Of a DNA stretch of 64,000 nucleotides, positions 15,153-24,683 are shown one piece after another (within the stretch, counting starts at the first letter, position 1; the number at the start of each line of letters is the position of its first letter). The DNA lies in the NCBI GenBank assembly GCA_023398495.1, contig JAEWSG010000005.1, positions 62,001 to 126,000 of the forward strand. Direction: 5' to 3'. The position numbers were made by a program, and so were the translations under genes. The notes under the pieces were generated by a model. It had not been told where the DNA came from. It did no database searches and saw only the letters and a list, made by a program, of their open reading frames with translations. This DNA is from Bacillota bacterium (GTDB lineage Bacteria; Bacillota; Clostridia; Acetivibrionales; Acetivibrionaceae).

Positions 15153-16439
15153 TCATACCAATAAACTTTCCTTTTTTTCCTCACTATAACAATTACTTTT
15201 GCAAAGACTTATTAAGGTTTTTGCAAGTCTTTTAGTATCATGTCTAATATAATTATTATTTATACAGACAAAATCATCGTCTATAACATTTATACCCTGC
15301 CTTTCAAGTATATCTGCATCTACCCTTACGGTAGTCGCACCATCTTCATAATATTTTTTCTTTAGTTCGTCAGGAATCTCCTCAGAGTTAACAATACAAT
15401 ATTCAATAATACCTTTATGTGAGTGACTCTCAATAGCTCTGACATGATCTGAAACACTGTAATCTTCTGTTTCTCCCGGTTGCGTCATAACATTGCACAC
15501 ATAAGCCTTTATGGCATTAGATCTCTTTATAGCATCGCCTATTCCAGGAACAAGCAGATTGGGGATTATGCTGGTGTAAAGGCTTCCTGGCCCTAACACA
15601 ATCATATCTGCCTCTAAAATAGAATCTATTGCCTCTTTCAACGGCCTAATCAATATAGGCTCCAGATATACATTTTTTATTCTTCCCTTATGGAAACTGT
15701 TATGCTTGCCAATCCTTGATTCTCCTTTTACAACATACCCATCATCAAGCTCTGCACAAAGCTTCACATCTTGAAGTGTTACGGGCAATACCCTTCCTGT
15801 AACAGCTAAAACATCACTCATTTTCTTCACTGCTTCTTCAAAACTGTCGGATATTCCATCCATAGCAGCAAGAAAAAGATTACCAAAGCTTTGGCCTTTC
15901 AACATCCCATCTCTAAATCTATACTGGAGCAGCTTTTCCATAACAGGCTCAGTATCAGCAAGTGCAAGAATGCAGTTTCGTATATCCCCTGGAGGCAACA
16001 TGCCAAGGTCCTGTCTTAAAATACCAGAGCCACCCCCATCGTCAGCAACTGTGACAATAGCAGTAAGGTTAGAACTATAGGCTTTCAAACCTCTGAGCAT
16101 TGTTGAGAGACCCGTTCCTCCTCCAATTACAACGATTTTTGGGCCTTTTGCAAGCAGTTTTTTGTAAACCGAATTATTTTTATTTGTATCATTGCCCGAT
16201 ACCTTTAAAGAAGCCTCATTTTGTCGGTTCATCGATATGCTATATAAAAAGAGCCTAAGTGAGGGATATATTAAGATAGCCCCTACAAAAATCAGTACAA
16301 CCGATAATATTATTTCAAAAACACCTCGGTACTTAAAAACCAGAAACATTCCCAATAATATGTCAAAAAGCCCCGCAAGATCCATTAAAAAATATATCCG
16401 TCTTCTTATAACAGACCTGATCAAATTGAGAAGCCTCAT
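15153..16439 (-). CDS. yvcK: UDP-sugar-binding gluconeogenesis factor YvcK/GlmR (CofD-like)
   Basis: A 428-residue YvcK with two N-terminal membrane segments (about 15-35 and 40-60) added to the usual soluble core. The core begins KIVVIGGGTGLSTMLRGLK and contains TVADDGGGSGILRQDLGMLPPGDIRN and VLGPGSLYTSIIPNLLV, as expected. It binds UDP-N-acetylglucosamine and steers carbon to peptidoglycan precursors. Its ATG overlaps the rapZ stop by four bases, so translation is coupled. Confidence 0.93.
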   Translation of the reverse strand: MRLLNLIRSVIRRRIYFLMDLAGLFDILLGMFLVFKYRGVFEIILSVVLIFVGAILIYPSLRLFLYSISMNRQNEASLKVSGNDTNKNNSVYKKLLAKGPKIVVIGGGTGLSTMLRGLKAYSSNLTAIVTVADDGGGSGILRQDLGMLPPGDIRNCILALADTEPVMEKLLQYRFRDGMLKGQSFGNLFLAAMDGISDSFEEAVKKMSDVLAVTGRVLPVTLQDVKLCAELDDGYVVKGESRIGKHNSFHKGRIKNVYLEPILIRPLKEAIDSILEADMIVLGPGSLYTSIIPNLLVPGIGDAIKRSNAIKAYVCNVMTQPGETEDYSVSDHVRAIESHSHKGIIEYCIVNSEEIPDELKKKYYEDGATTVRVDADILERQGINVIDDDFVCINNNYIRHDTKRLAKTLISLCKSNCYSEEKKESLLV

Positions 16440-17311
16440 CTTTTGGCCCCCTTGCCATCCTTTTCTATATCTCTGTGTTCAATAACTACCCTATGTTCTT
16501 TTCCTGAAAGAAACGCAAATAGAGCCTCAGAAATTGCCACAGATCTATGTCTTCCTCCTGTGCACCCAATACCAACGACAAGCTGCGACTTACCTTCTTT
16601 CACATAACTCGGGATCAAAAATTCGAGCATATCGTATAATCTGGATAAAAAGCCTATTGTCTCACTAAACCCCAGCACATACTCCCGAACTGCATCACTC
16701 TTACCCGACAACTTTTTCATACTGTCAATGTAGTATGGATTAGGTATAAACCTTACATCATACACCAGATCGCAATCAATAGGAATTCCATATTTAAAGC
16801 CAAACGACATTATATTTATAATCATACCGTCAAATTTCTTACCCTCTACAAATATATTAGAAATCTCTTCCTTAAGCTGCCTTGGTGTCAAATTTGAGGT
16901 ATCCACTACATAAGTGGCAATCCGTTTAATTTCCCGTAAAAGTTCTCTTTCCTGATTTATACCCTTCATCAGCCTGCCTTCAGGTGCTAACGGATGAATC
17001 CTTCTGCTCTCTTTAAACCTTTTAATAAGAACTCTATCTGATGCCTCCAAAAACAGGATTTCATATGATAACCCGGACTCCTTCAAAGTATTCAATTCAG
17101 GAAACAGTGCATTAAATAGTTCTCCACCTCTTATATCAATAACCAATGCTATCTTATTTATCTTTCCCCTACTCTGGACGCAGATCTCTGCGAATTTAGG
17201 TATCAATACAGGTGGCAGATTATCTACACAGAAAAAACCCAAATCCTCCAAATACTTAACCACCAAACTTTTACCTGCCCCTGAAACCCCCGTAATTATC
17301 AAAAACCTCAT
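16436..17311 (-). CDS. rapZ: RNase adapter / nucleotide-binding protein RapZ (YvcJ)
   Basis: A 291-residue P-loop protein with Walker A GVSGAGKS near the N-terminus, LVIDIRGG, and the C-terminal domain signature VGIGCTGGRHRSVAISE. Enterobacterial RapZ controls GlmS through small RNAs; the Firmicutes role is less clear and linked to competence and cell-wall precursors. The start at 17311 is chosen because the P-loop should lie within about ten residues of the N-terminus. The ribosome site there is poor, and an alternative at 17413 is no better, so the start is uncertain. Confidence 0.92.
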   Translation of the reverse strand: MRFLIITGVSGAGKSLVVKYLEDLGFFCVDNLPPVLIPKFAEICVQSRGKINKIALVIDIRGGELFNALFPELNTLKESGLSYEILFLEASDRVLIKRFKESRRIHPLAPEGRLMKGINQERELLREIKRIATYVVDTSNLTPRQLKEEISNIFVEGKKFDGMIINIMSFGFKYGIPIDCDLVYDVRFIPNPYYIDSMKKLSGKSDAVREYVLGFSETIGFLSRLYDMLEFLIPSYVKEGKSQLVVGIGCTGGRHRSVAISEALFAFLSGKEHRVVIEHRDIEKDGKGAKR

Positions 17312-17579
17312 TTGTGCTGTTACGCAAAACTTATAAAACCATACAATAACAAAAAGATTTATGTTTACTTCTTTATATCCAATATTCGACGCATGGAGAG
17401 CAAGAAAATTCACATAAATTTCTGTTGTTATTAATCAGTTTTATATGTTGCTTGTTTTGACGTAGCTCCCTCCTTCTTCTCTTTATGCTTTACGTTGCAA
17501 CCTACGCAATTTTTTCTAGGAATATATTCATTATTAACGATATTTTGTATATAAGACTTAAAGAAATTATGGTTCTTTT

Positions 17580-18509
17580 CTATGCCCCACTGTTTCCATA
17601 TTCTCCAACAATTCTTATCTCTGTCTGAAGTTCAACATTAAATTTTGCTTTAACAGTCTGCTGTATATGCCTTACAAGGTCGATGATATCCTTAAAAGTT
17701 GCATTCCCGGAATTTACAATAAATCCACAGTGTTTAACTGACACTTGGGCACCTCCTATTGAATATCCCCTAAGTCCGCAGTCTTCAATCAACTTTCCGG
17801 CAAAATAACCCTCCGGCCTTTTAAAAACACTTCCTGCACTTGGCATCTCCAAGGGTTGTTTATCCTGCCGTCTCCCTGTGAGATCGTCCATCAATGCCTT
17901 GATAGATGCTTTATCACCTTTTGTTAATTTAATAACAGACTTAACTGCAAGCCCTGACTGTTTTTGTATAAAGCTGGTTCTGTAGCCAAATTGGTGTTCA
18001 TCATCACGAATTATTATTAGATTTCCAGCCCTGTCAATAAACTCGGTCTCAATTACAACATCTTTTATTTCTCCGCCATATGCTCCTGCGTTCATAGCAA
18101 CAGCACCACCTAATGTACCCGGTATACCAGATGCAAACTCCAACCCAGATAATTCATTTTCAAGTGCAATATTTGAAAGAGTTGATAATAATATACCACC
18201 AAAAGCCTCAATGCACTCTCCCTTTACATTGTAACAATTTAAATTGTCATATATCTTAATTACAACCCCTCTTATGCCCTTGTCAGACACAAGCAGGTTT
18301 GTTCCATTTCCCATAATAAAAATCGGCAACTTGTCTCTGTTACATAACTTTATTATCTCAGACAACTCGGATACAGAAGCAGGAGTAAGCAAGAAGTCAG
18401 CAGGTCCCCCGATTTTAAAAGAAGTATGATTCTTCATAGGCTCTTTAATCTTTACATTTTCTTTTCCTATCAAACCTTCAAAAATGTCTATATACTTTTC
18501 AATTTCCAA
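17580..18509 (-). CDS. murB: UDP-N-acetylenolpyruvoylglucosamine reductase
   Basis: A 309-residue type IIa MurB, an FAD enzyme making UDP-N-acetylmuramate for peptidoglycan. FAD-binding segments include HTSFKIGGPAD, MGNGTNLLVSDKGIRG and ASGIPGTLGGAVAMNAGAYG; the catalytic serine lies in PSAGSVFKRP and the final active-site region in GLRGYSIGGAQVS. The start is TTG at 18509, with a weak GGGGCTGGA site. A cysteine-containing open stretch after its stop lacks a start codon and is not called. Confidence 0.94.
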   Translation of the reverse strand: MEIEKYIDIFEGLIGKENVKIKEPMKNHTSFKIGGPADFLLTPASVSELSEIIKLCNRDKLPIFIMGNGTNLLVSDKGIRGVVIKIYDNLNCYNVKGECIEAFGGILLSTLSNIALENELSGLEFASGIPGTLGGAVAMNAGAYGGEIKDVVIETEFIDRAGNLIIIRDDEHQFGYRTSFIQKQSGLAVKSVIKLTKGDKASIKALMDDLTGRRQDKQPLEMPSAGSVFKRPEGYFAGKLIEDCGLRGYSIGGAQVSVKHCGFIVNSGNATFKDIIDLVRHIQQTVKAKFNVELQTEIRIVGEYGNSGA

Positions 18510-18853
18510 TTAATCCAGCCCCTTATTTTTAGCCGACATATACTATTTTCCTTAAATATTTGCTACATTAACAAACATTTTAAGAAAATATAGTTCCTCT
18601 GTTTAGTGCAGCGGAACTAATTACTTTTATTACTGCTTCCGCTACGATATGCCATATTATTCGCCTATTATATTTTACTTTTTCAAAATGTCATATAGAA
18701 TAACATTCAAGAAATATATTGAACGCGATAAAGATTTTACCTCGCACTTCAATTTTCTTGATTTATTATCATGAAAATTGAGTTTGTTATTGTAAAATCA
18801 TTTTCACGATCTATATAGATAAATTTAACCTACAGAAACAAAAATAACGAAAG
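18510..18853. other. Spacer between the PHP gene and murB
   Basis: A 344-base gap holding the family 1 repeat at 18714-18818 and an AT-rich remainder. No gene, terminator or convincing promoter is visible. Confidence 0.5.
18714..18818 (+). repeat. Family 1 repeat, full copy E
   Basis: A 105-base copy with ends ATATAT and ATATAG. The left stem is TTGAACGCGAT with a weakened partner (CTCGCACTTCAA); the right stem pairs ATCATGAAAAT with ATTTTCACGAT, with one mismatch. It lies between murB and the PHP gene. Confidence 0.85.
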
Positions 18854-19582
18854 TTATTTTTCACTTCTTATTCTTTTCCTCTTATTCTCAATAAATTCAT
18901 CAAAGTTTGATATTGATGTATTCATAACAAGATTTTCCGGCATTCCAACTTCTTCTAAAAGTCTGTATACCTTATCAAACTTACCAACTTCAAAACTTAT
19001 ATGAGCATCACTTCCGCACACTATTTTTACACCTTTTTTCTTACACTCAATAACAAAGTTCCTGCAATTGTCTTCGCATCCGGATCTGACCGTAAAAGAA
19101 TTATTATTGATCTCTATGAATTTCCCATATTCCTTTGCTGCCATAACAACTTTTTCAATATCCACTTCAAACTGAGGATTGCCTGGATGGGCTACAGCAT
19201 CAACATATGGGTTTTTAAAAAGGTTTATATATGCATTTGTGTGTTCTTCTTTTGATCCAGGTGTTATACATATGTCATGAAAACTCGCCAAAACAAAATC
19301 AAGCCTTCTCAAATAACCTATGGGCATGTCTACATTTCCCTCGAAATCTACTATATTAGCCTCTACCCCCTTTAGCACCCTCACTCCATATAAACTTTCG
19401 GGAATAGCTCTCAAATTCCCAAAGTGATATAAACATGGAGCTCCTTTCATTGCAGGACCATGGTCAGTAACAGCAAACATTTCAACTCCATTAACAGCAG
19501 CTTCCCTTGCCATTTCCTGTACAGTACTATATGCGTGTCCACTAGCTATTGTATGAGTGTGTGTGTCAACAACAAATTTCAA
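18854..19582 (-). CDS. PHP-domain phosphatase/hydrolase (YcdX-like)
   Basis: A 242-residue stand-alone PHP-domain protein, similar to the YcdX family of trinuclear-zinc phosphatases. Metal ligands are visible in VDTHTHTIASGHA (HxH), AVTDHGPAMKG, GVEANI, ASFHD, AHPGNP and CGSDAHISFEVG. Substrate is unknown. The start is TTG at 19582 behind GGAGGG. It lies between hprK and murB on the same strand. Confidence 0.87.
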   Translation of the reverse strand: MKFVVDTHTHTIASGHAYSTVQEMAREAAVNGVEMFAVTDHGPAMKGAPCLYHFGNLRAIPESLYGVRVLKGVEANIVDFEGNVDMPIGYLRRLDFVLASFHDICITPGSKEEHTNAYINLFKNPYVDAVAHPGNPQFEVDIEKVVMAAKEYGKFIEINNNSFTVRSGCEDNCRNFVIECKKKGVKIVCGSDAHISFEVGKFDKVYRLLEEVGMPENLVMNTSISNFDEFIENKRKRIRSEK

Positions 19583-19644
19583 TCAATACCCTCCAATAAT
19601 CTTTCTTTATGTTAAAAAAACTATCTTACCCTGGAACAACTAAT

Positions 19645-20577
19645 TTAGTCATTTGTTGCTTTGTTAATTTCTCCTAAAACTCTCTCATTTAAAACCTTAG
19701 CTGCATTGTATCCCATTTTCTTCTGCCTGTTATTCATAGCAGCAACCTCAGCTATAATAGCCAGATTTCTTCCAGGTCTTACCGGTATAGTAAGGCAAGG
19801 TACATTTATTCCAAGAATATCGGTATACTCATCTACAAGGCCCAAACGGTCATAATTTTTCTTTTCATCCCAGAATTCCAGTTGGATAACCAGATTTATA
19901 TTTTCAGTTACTTTTACTGAACCTACACCATAAAGGTTTTTGACATCCAATATTCCTATTCCCCTTATTTCAATAAAGTGCCTGATAATGTCAGGTGCTG
20001 TTCCGACAAGTGACTGATCCGAAACTCTTCTTATCTCAACAACATCATCAGCTACGAGCCTATGCCCCCTCTTTACAAGTTCAAGAGCAGTCTCACTTTT
20101 ACCAACTCCACTTTCACCAAGAATCAAAATACCTTCTCCATATACTTCAACAAATACACCATGCTTAGTTATCCTTGGTGCCAACTGCACGTTGAGATAT
20201 CTTATTACCCCGCTTAAAAACCTCGAAGTTACATCATTGGTTCTAAGAATGGGAATTTCATATTTCCGTGATACCTGTATCATTTCCGGAAACACATCCA
20301 AGCCCCTTGCTACAACCATACAAGGAAAACCACACTTAAAAAACTCATCCAATCGCGAATATCTTTCCTCAGATGACATAGCTGAAAGATAAGTAGTTTC
20401 AACTTTACCGATTATCTGGATTCTATCTGTTCCAAAATACTCAAGATATCCCACAAGCTGTAAGCCTGGCCTGTTTATATCTGATGAAGTAATTACAATA
20501 TCTTCAAGCCTCTTGCAGTTTGATATATCTTCAAGCTGAAATTGCTCCATAACCTCTTTTAAAGTAACAGAAAACAT
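19645..20577 (-). CDS. hprK: HPr kinase/phosphorylase
   Basis: A 310-residue HprK that phosphorylates Ser46 of HPr and also removes that phosphate, thereby setting catabolite repression. The Walker A is GESGVGKSETALELVKRGHRLVADD and the family signature is EIRGIGILDVKNLYG. The N-terminal domain (about 1-130) has the usual length. ATG at 20577 is preceded by GGGGGG. Its substrate HPr is encoded at 11754-12017, with RapZ and YvcK between, a common clostridial grouping. Confidence 0.96.
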   Translation of the reverse strand: MFSVTLKEVMEQFQLEDISNCKRLEDIVITSSDINRPGLQLVGYLEYFGTDRIQIIGKVETTYLSAMSSEERYSRLDEFFKCGFPCMVVARGLDVFPEMIQVSRKYEIPILRTNDVTSRFLSGVIRYLNVQLAPRITKHGVFVEVYGEGILILGESGVGKSETALELVKRGHRLVADDVVEIRRVSDQSLVGTAPDIIRHFIEIRGIGILDVKNLYGVGSVKVTENINLVIQLEFWDEKKNYDRLGLVDEYTDILGINVPCLTIPVRPGRNLAIIAEVAAMNNRQKKMGYNAAKVLNERVLGEINKATND

Positions 20578-20754
20578 TATATCCCCCCAGTAAATAATAA
20601 GAATTCTGTGCAGGAACTTAATTCATTTATGTTCCTAATCACATTATAAAAATATTATAACATATTAAATCTTTATTCCAACTAAAATATTGGGATATTC
20701 AGTATCACTGCATTGCTATTACTATGCGTTAATAAAATTCGAGTGAATTTACAA

Positions 20755-20794
20755 CAAAAAAGCCGTACGAATCAAACACTCATACGACTCTTTT
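20755..20794 (-). terminator. Intrinsic terminator after the tRNA-Gly pair
   Basis: On the minus strand AGTCGTATGA pairs with TCGTACGGCT (with G-T pairs) and is followed by TTTTTT. It lies directly after the 3' end of the first tRNA gene. Confidence 0.75.
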
Positions 20795-20796
20795 CA

Positions 20797-20870
20797 TGGA
20801 GCGGGTGATGGGAATCGAACCCACGCAATCAGCTTGGAAGGCTGATGTTCTACCATTGAACTACACCCGC
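20797..20870 (-). tRNA. tRNA-Gly (anticodon TCC)
   Basis: A 74-base gene including an encoded CCA end. The acceptor stem is GCGGGTG with CACCCGC, the anticodon loop is CTTCCAA with TCC, and the T-arm is GTGGGTTCGATTCCCAT. It reads GGA codons. It lies about 40 bases downstream of the other tRNA-Gly and is likely cotranscribed. Confidence 0.97.
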
Positions 20871-20911
20871 AAATACTGCAGGACAATTTATAACCACTAT
20901 CCCGCATTTTC

Positions 20912-20986
20912 TGGAGCGGGTTACGAGATTTGAACTCGCGACTTTCACCTTGGCAAGGTGACACTCTACCGCTGAGTTAAACCCGC
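20912..20986 (-). tRNA. tRNA-Gly (anticodon GCC)
   Basis: A 75-base gene with encoded CCA. The acceptor stem is GCGGGTT with AACCCGC, the anticodon loop is TTGCCAA with GCC, and the T-arm is GCGAGTTCAAATCTCGT. It reads GGC and GGU codons. Confidence 0.97.
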
Positions 20987-21262
20987 ACATTAACAATTTG
21001 CAAAAGTAATTATACAAGCTTATTTAAACTTTGTCAAGACTTTTTTTGAAGGTATATAATTCCATTTTACTTGCAGCACTGTGATATTATTAAAATAAAT
21101 CAAATTTAGGCGATTCCAAATTTTATTTTTATTTTTTATCTTGTTATAAATCATATTATGATATATTATTAAAATATAAGCTTTCTCTTTAGTGTTTATC
21201 CTAATAGTACAAATATGACTTTTCATGCACTTTACTTCAATAATAGTAATGGAGTGATATTA

Positions 21263-21886
21263 ATGGAAATTAAGACAGGAGACATTGTATCAGTTCGTCA
21301 TTTCTCCGGAACAAAGTTGTTCAAAAGTCTGGTACTGGAATCTCGAAATGAAGTAATTTTAGTAAAACTCGTTGAAGATGTTACACTCCTCAATTGTTCA
21401 CAAGGTGATCCGATAGTTCTTGGGTCAGAGTTAGAAAACGAGATTTACATTTCAAGTTGTACTATTCTGGCTTTAAACAAAGAACAGAATACAATTGAAA
21501 TAAAAATTGATAACTGCGAAACTACCGCTAACAAAAGGCTTTTTGTAAGATTTCCTGTATCACTTTATGCTGAGGCGAAAATTGGGGAATCACAAAAGAA
21601 ACATCTCGCTATAGTTAAGAACATCAGCTATAGTGGTATGATGGTATTCTCAAAAACCGACTTCCCTATGTACCAGGAACTTAAGTTTGAAATACATACA
21701 GGTACTGGTGTCACAATCAATCTTAAAGCCACTATAATCAGGAAAGCAAAAGATACTTACAACTATGAATATGGTCTCAAGATTGTATACACCGATGTAC
21801 ACACTCCCAACCTTTTAAAGAAATATTTGGTGCTTCTTAAAAAGGAACAGGAAGAATCCATCCGAAAGTTTAAAGAACAGAAATAG
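21263..21886 (+). CDS. PilZ-domain c-di-GMP-binding protein (YcgR-like)
   Basis: A 207-residue protein with an N-terminal YcgR-like beta domain (about 1-90, GDIVSVRHFSGTKLF) and a PilZ domain (about 95-195). The c-di-GMP signature is NKRLFVRFPVS followed by VKNISYSGMMVF, close to the RxxxR...D/NxSxxG consensus. Such proteins act as flagellar brakes or regulate secretion when c-di-GMP rises. ATG at 21263 follows GGAG. A paralogue with the same layout is encoded at 26207-26824, on the other side of the riboflavin operon. Confidence 0.85.
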   Translation: MEIKTGDIVSVRHFSGTKLFKSLVLESRNEVILVKLVEDVTLLNCSQGDPIVLGSELENEIYISSCTILALNKEQNTIEIKIDNCETTANKRLFVRFPVSLYAEAKIGESQKKHLAIVKNISYSGMMVFSKTDFPMYQELKFEIHTGTGVTINLKATIIRKAKDTYNYEYGLKIVYTDVHTPNLLKKYLVLLKKEQEESIRKFKEQK

Positions 21887-21917
21887 TATTTATTTACAAA
21901 TTTAATTGCTTTATCTT

Positions 21918-21968
21918 AAAATCAGAGTGTCAAAACTTGATTACCAAGTGCTGCGACACTCTGATTTT
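21918..21968. terminator. Bidirectional terminator between pilZ and ribH
   Basis: A perfect 14-bp stem (AAAATCAGAGTGTC with GACACTCTGATTTT) with an inner ACTTG/CAAGT stem. A/T-rich ends on both sides make it suitable for the convergent PilZ gene and ribH. Confidence 0.75.
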
Positions 21969-21989
21969 GAAAATAATAACAGTATGGAA

Positions 21990-22457
21990 TTATAACATCT
22001 TCAAAAGATTAGCCATTTCTATTGCAGTGACTGCTGCTTCATATCCCTTATTTCCTGACTTTGTACCAGCCCTTTCAATAGCCTGCTCTATTGTATCAGT
22101 CGTTAGTACGCCAAAAATTACAGGTACTCCTGTATCGAGAGTAACTTTTGCTATTCCTTTTGAGACCTCGCTCGAAACATAATCAAAATGTGGTGTGGAC
22201 CCTCTGATTACCGCTCCCACACAAATTACTGCATCATACTTTTTTGAAGCTGCCATTTTTGAAGCCACCAAAGGTATTTCAAACGCACCTGGAACCCAGG
22301 AAATCTCAATATCTTTTTCTTCAGTGCCATGTCTTACCAAACCGTCTATAGCACCTCCTAATAATTTACTGCCTATAAATTCATTAAAACGACCAACTAC
22401 TATACCAAATTTTAATCCGGTTGCAAGAAGTTTGCCTTCATTTGTCTTAATTCCCAT
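21990..22457 (-). CDS. ribH: 6,7-dimethyl-8-ribityllumazine synthase
   Basis: A 155-residue lumazine synthase that condenses the ribityl uracil with dihydroxybutanone phosphate. Recognised by GIVVGRFNEFI, SWVPGAFEIPLVA, ICVGAVIRGSTPHFDYV (with the catalytic His) and FGVLTTDTIEQAIERAG. ATG at 22457 follows AGGAGG. It is the last gene of the ribD-ribE-ribBA-ribH operon. Confidence 0.96.
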   Translation of the reverse strand: MGIKTNEGKLLATGLKFGIVVGRFNEFIGSKLLGGAIDGLVRHGTEEKDIEISWVPGAFEIPLVASKMAASKKYDAVICVGAVIRGSTPHFDYVSSEVSKGIAKVTLDTGVPVIFGVLTTDTIEQAIERAGTKSGNKGYEAAVTAIEMANLLKML

Positions 22458-22601
22458 TACATTTTCCTCCTGATTTTTATATCTTGTTTTTATATCAAAA
22501 ACATTTATTCCGGTATTTTTCTCATAAGTTTTTTAGGTGATTCAAAAAACAACTGGTCAATTGATGTTTCAAAAAAAGCTGATTTACATTTAGAAAAAAT
22601 C

Positions 22602-23813
22602 TCAATCCTTTGTTAATCCATTTAACAAATGTCCCATCTTATCTTTTTTGGTTTTCAGGTAAAACCTGTTTACATCGTTCTCTTTTATTTGAAGGGGCAC
22701 TCTTTCAACTACTTCAAGCCCATACCCGCTAAGTCCTACCAGCTTTTTTGGGTTATTGGTGAGAAGTCTTATCTTTCTGATACCCAGGTCATATAATATC
22801 TGTGCTCCTATTCCATAATCCCTTAAATCCGGCGGAAATCCCAAAAGCACATTTGCCTCCACTGTGTCCTTACCCATGTCCTGAAGCTCATAGGCTCGCA
22901 CCTTGTTTACCAAACCTATTCCCCTTCCTTCCTGGCGCATATAGAGGAGAACCCCCCTGCCTTCTTTGCTTATCTCGCTAAGTGCAGCATCAAGCTGTTC
23001 TCCACAATCACACCTTAAAGAATGGAACGCATCTCCGGTAAGACACTCAGAGTGTACTCTCACAAGGATTGGATTGTTATCACTTGCAACATCTCCTTTG
23101 ACGAGTGCAACATGATGTTCACCATTTATCCCATTTTCAAAGGCAATAATCTTAAACTCTCCGTATTGCGTAGGCAACTTTGCCTCAGCAGCCTTAGTGA
23201 TAAGTTTTTCAGTAGTCCTTCTATAGCTGATAAGATCGGCTATAGTAATTATCTTTAAGCCATGAGTGTTTGCAAATTCCATCAACTTAGGAGATCTTGC
23301 CATTGTTCCATCCTCATTCATTATTTCACATATAACCCCTGCCGGAAAGAAACCAGCCAATCTTGCAAGATCAACTGCTGCTTCGGTATGACCTGATCTT
23401 TGCAAAACTCCTCCATTCTTCGCAATTATTGGGAACACATGCCCAGGCCGAACAAAATCATCCGGCTTTGAGTCAGGATTTGTAATTTCTTTTATTGTAT
23501 TTGCTCTCTCAAAAGCAGAAATACCAGTAGTTGAATTTTTATGATCTACGGTTATCGTAAAAGCTGTCTTCATTTGCTCAGTATTTTTTTCTACCATAAT
23601 ATTAATGCCCAGTTCTTTTGCCCTTAATTGTGTAATGGGAGTACAAATCAACCCTCTTCCGTACCGAGCCATAAAGTTTATGCTTTCAGGAGTAACAAGT
23701 TCTGCCGCCATCAAAAGATCTCCCTCGTTTTCCCTGTCCTCATCATCAACTACAATTACCATCCTACCCTTCCTGATTTCATCTATGGCAGCTTCGATAG
23801 TATCAAACTTCAT
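22602..23813 (-). CDS. ribBA: Bifunctional 3,4-dihydroxy-2-butanone-4-phosphate synthase / GTP cyclohydrolase II
   Basis: A 403-residue fusion supplying both branches of riboflavin synthesis. The N-terminal RibB half (1-200) has VVDDEDRENEGDLLMAAE and RSGHTEAAVDLA. The C-terminal RibA half (200-403) has VRVHSECLTGDAFHSLRCDCGEQL, where three cysteines bind zinc, and RQEGRGIGL with the catalytic Arg and Tyr region following. ATG at 23813 is preceded by TGGAGG. A ribosome site and 118-base spacer separate it from ribE. Confidence 0.97.
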   Translation of the reverse strand: MKFDTIEAAIDEIRKGRMVIVVDDEDRENEGDLLMAAELVTPESINFMARYGRGLICTPITQLRAKELGINIMVEKNTEQMKTAFTITVDHKNSTTGISAFERANTIKEITNPDSKPDDFVRPGHVFPIIAKNGGVLQRSGHTEAAVDLARLAGFFPAGVICEIMNEDGTMARSPKLMEFANTHGLKIITIADLISYRRTTEKLITKAAEAKLPTQYGEFKIIAFENGINGEHHVALVKGDVASDNNPILVRVHSECLTGDAFHSLRCDCGEQLDAALSEISKEGRGVLLYMRQEGRGIGLVNKVRAYELQDMGKDTVEANVLLGFPPDLRDYGIGAQILYDLGIRKIRLLTNNPKKLVGLSGYGLEVVERVPLQIKENDVNRFYLKTKKDKMGHLLNGLTKD

Positions 23814-23931
23814 AACAATACCTCCATAATTTTCTTTTTTCTAAGAAACACCTAAAAACACGTATTTTTGCCGTACCCAAGTCGGTTTTTTTGTTATTCA
23901 TAGCAGGACCTTAGTTTTTAGCTGCACGCAA

Positions 23932-24588
23932 TCATGTAAATCCATTTTCCCTGAGAAAATCAAGTGACACCCCTGCAGATTTACTATTTTCCTCTGGCAA
24001 ATTGCCAAAAACCAGCTTTTCAACATATTTCCCAAGCATGTCACATTCAATATTTATCCTGCTCCCAATTTCTTTAGAGCCTAAAGTTGTCTCGCCTGCT
24101 GTTAATGGTATAAGCGAAACCTTAAAACATCTTTTGTCTATGTAAGCAACCGTAAGGCTTGTGCCATCAAGTGCGACAGAGCCTTTCATAACAATGTATC
24201 TCAAAATGCCCGCATCAGCTTCTATTGTAAACCATATTGCATTGTCCTCTGTTGATTTACCAACAATAACACCTGTTCCATCAATGTGTCCACTTACAAT
24301 GTGACCTCCTAATCGGTCGGTAAGCCTCAATGCACGTTCAAGATTTACAAAATGCCCCACCTTTAGACTTCCCAATCCTGTCTTCCTCATTGTCTCCGGC
24401 ATTACATCAGCTGTAAACTCATTACTGCCTATATACGTTGCAGTGAGGCATATACCATTTACAGCAATACTATCACCTGTTTTAATGTCACATATTATCT
24501 TCCTGCAATTTATTGTAAGTCTTATGGATTTGCTGCCTTGAACAATACTTCTTATCCTACCGATTTCTTCAACAATCCCAGTAAACAT
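23932..24588 (-). CDS. ribE: Riboflavin synthase, alpha chain
   Basis: A 218-residue riboflavin synthase with two lumazine-binding repeats. The first begins MFTGIVEEIG with GDSIAVNGICLTAT; the second has LGGHIVSGHIDGTG and GSVALDGTSLTVAYID. It converts two lumazines into riboflavin. ATG at 24588 follows AAGGAGTG. Confidence 0.96.
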   Translation of the reverse strand: MFTGIVEEIGRIRSIVQGSKSIRLTINCRKIICDIKTGDSIAVNGICLTATYIGSNEFTADVMPETMRKTGLGSLKVGHFVNLERALRLTDRLGGHIVSGHIDGTGVIVGKSTEDNAIWFTIEADAGILRYIVMKGSVALDGTSLTVAYIDKRCFKVSLIPLTAGETTLGSKEIGSRINIECDMLGKYVEKLVFGNLPEENSKSAGVSLDFLRENGFT

Positions 24589-24683
24589 AACTCACTCCTT
24601 GAATGCATTAATCGCTTTACCAATCCTGGTATTTTGTAAAATCACATAATTTTACTCATAGAAGTTGCAAATTCTCCTATTGC

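Noticed and set aside
17414..17590. Minus-strand open stretch with a CxxC (NCVGCNVKHKEKK) after murB
   Set aside because: It lacks any ATG, GTG or TTG start in frame and overlaps the murB end; probably chance.
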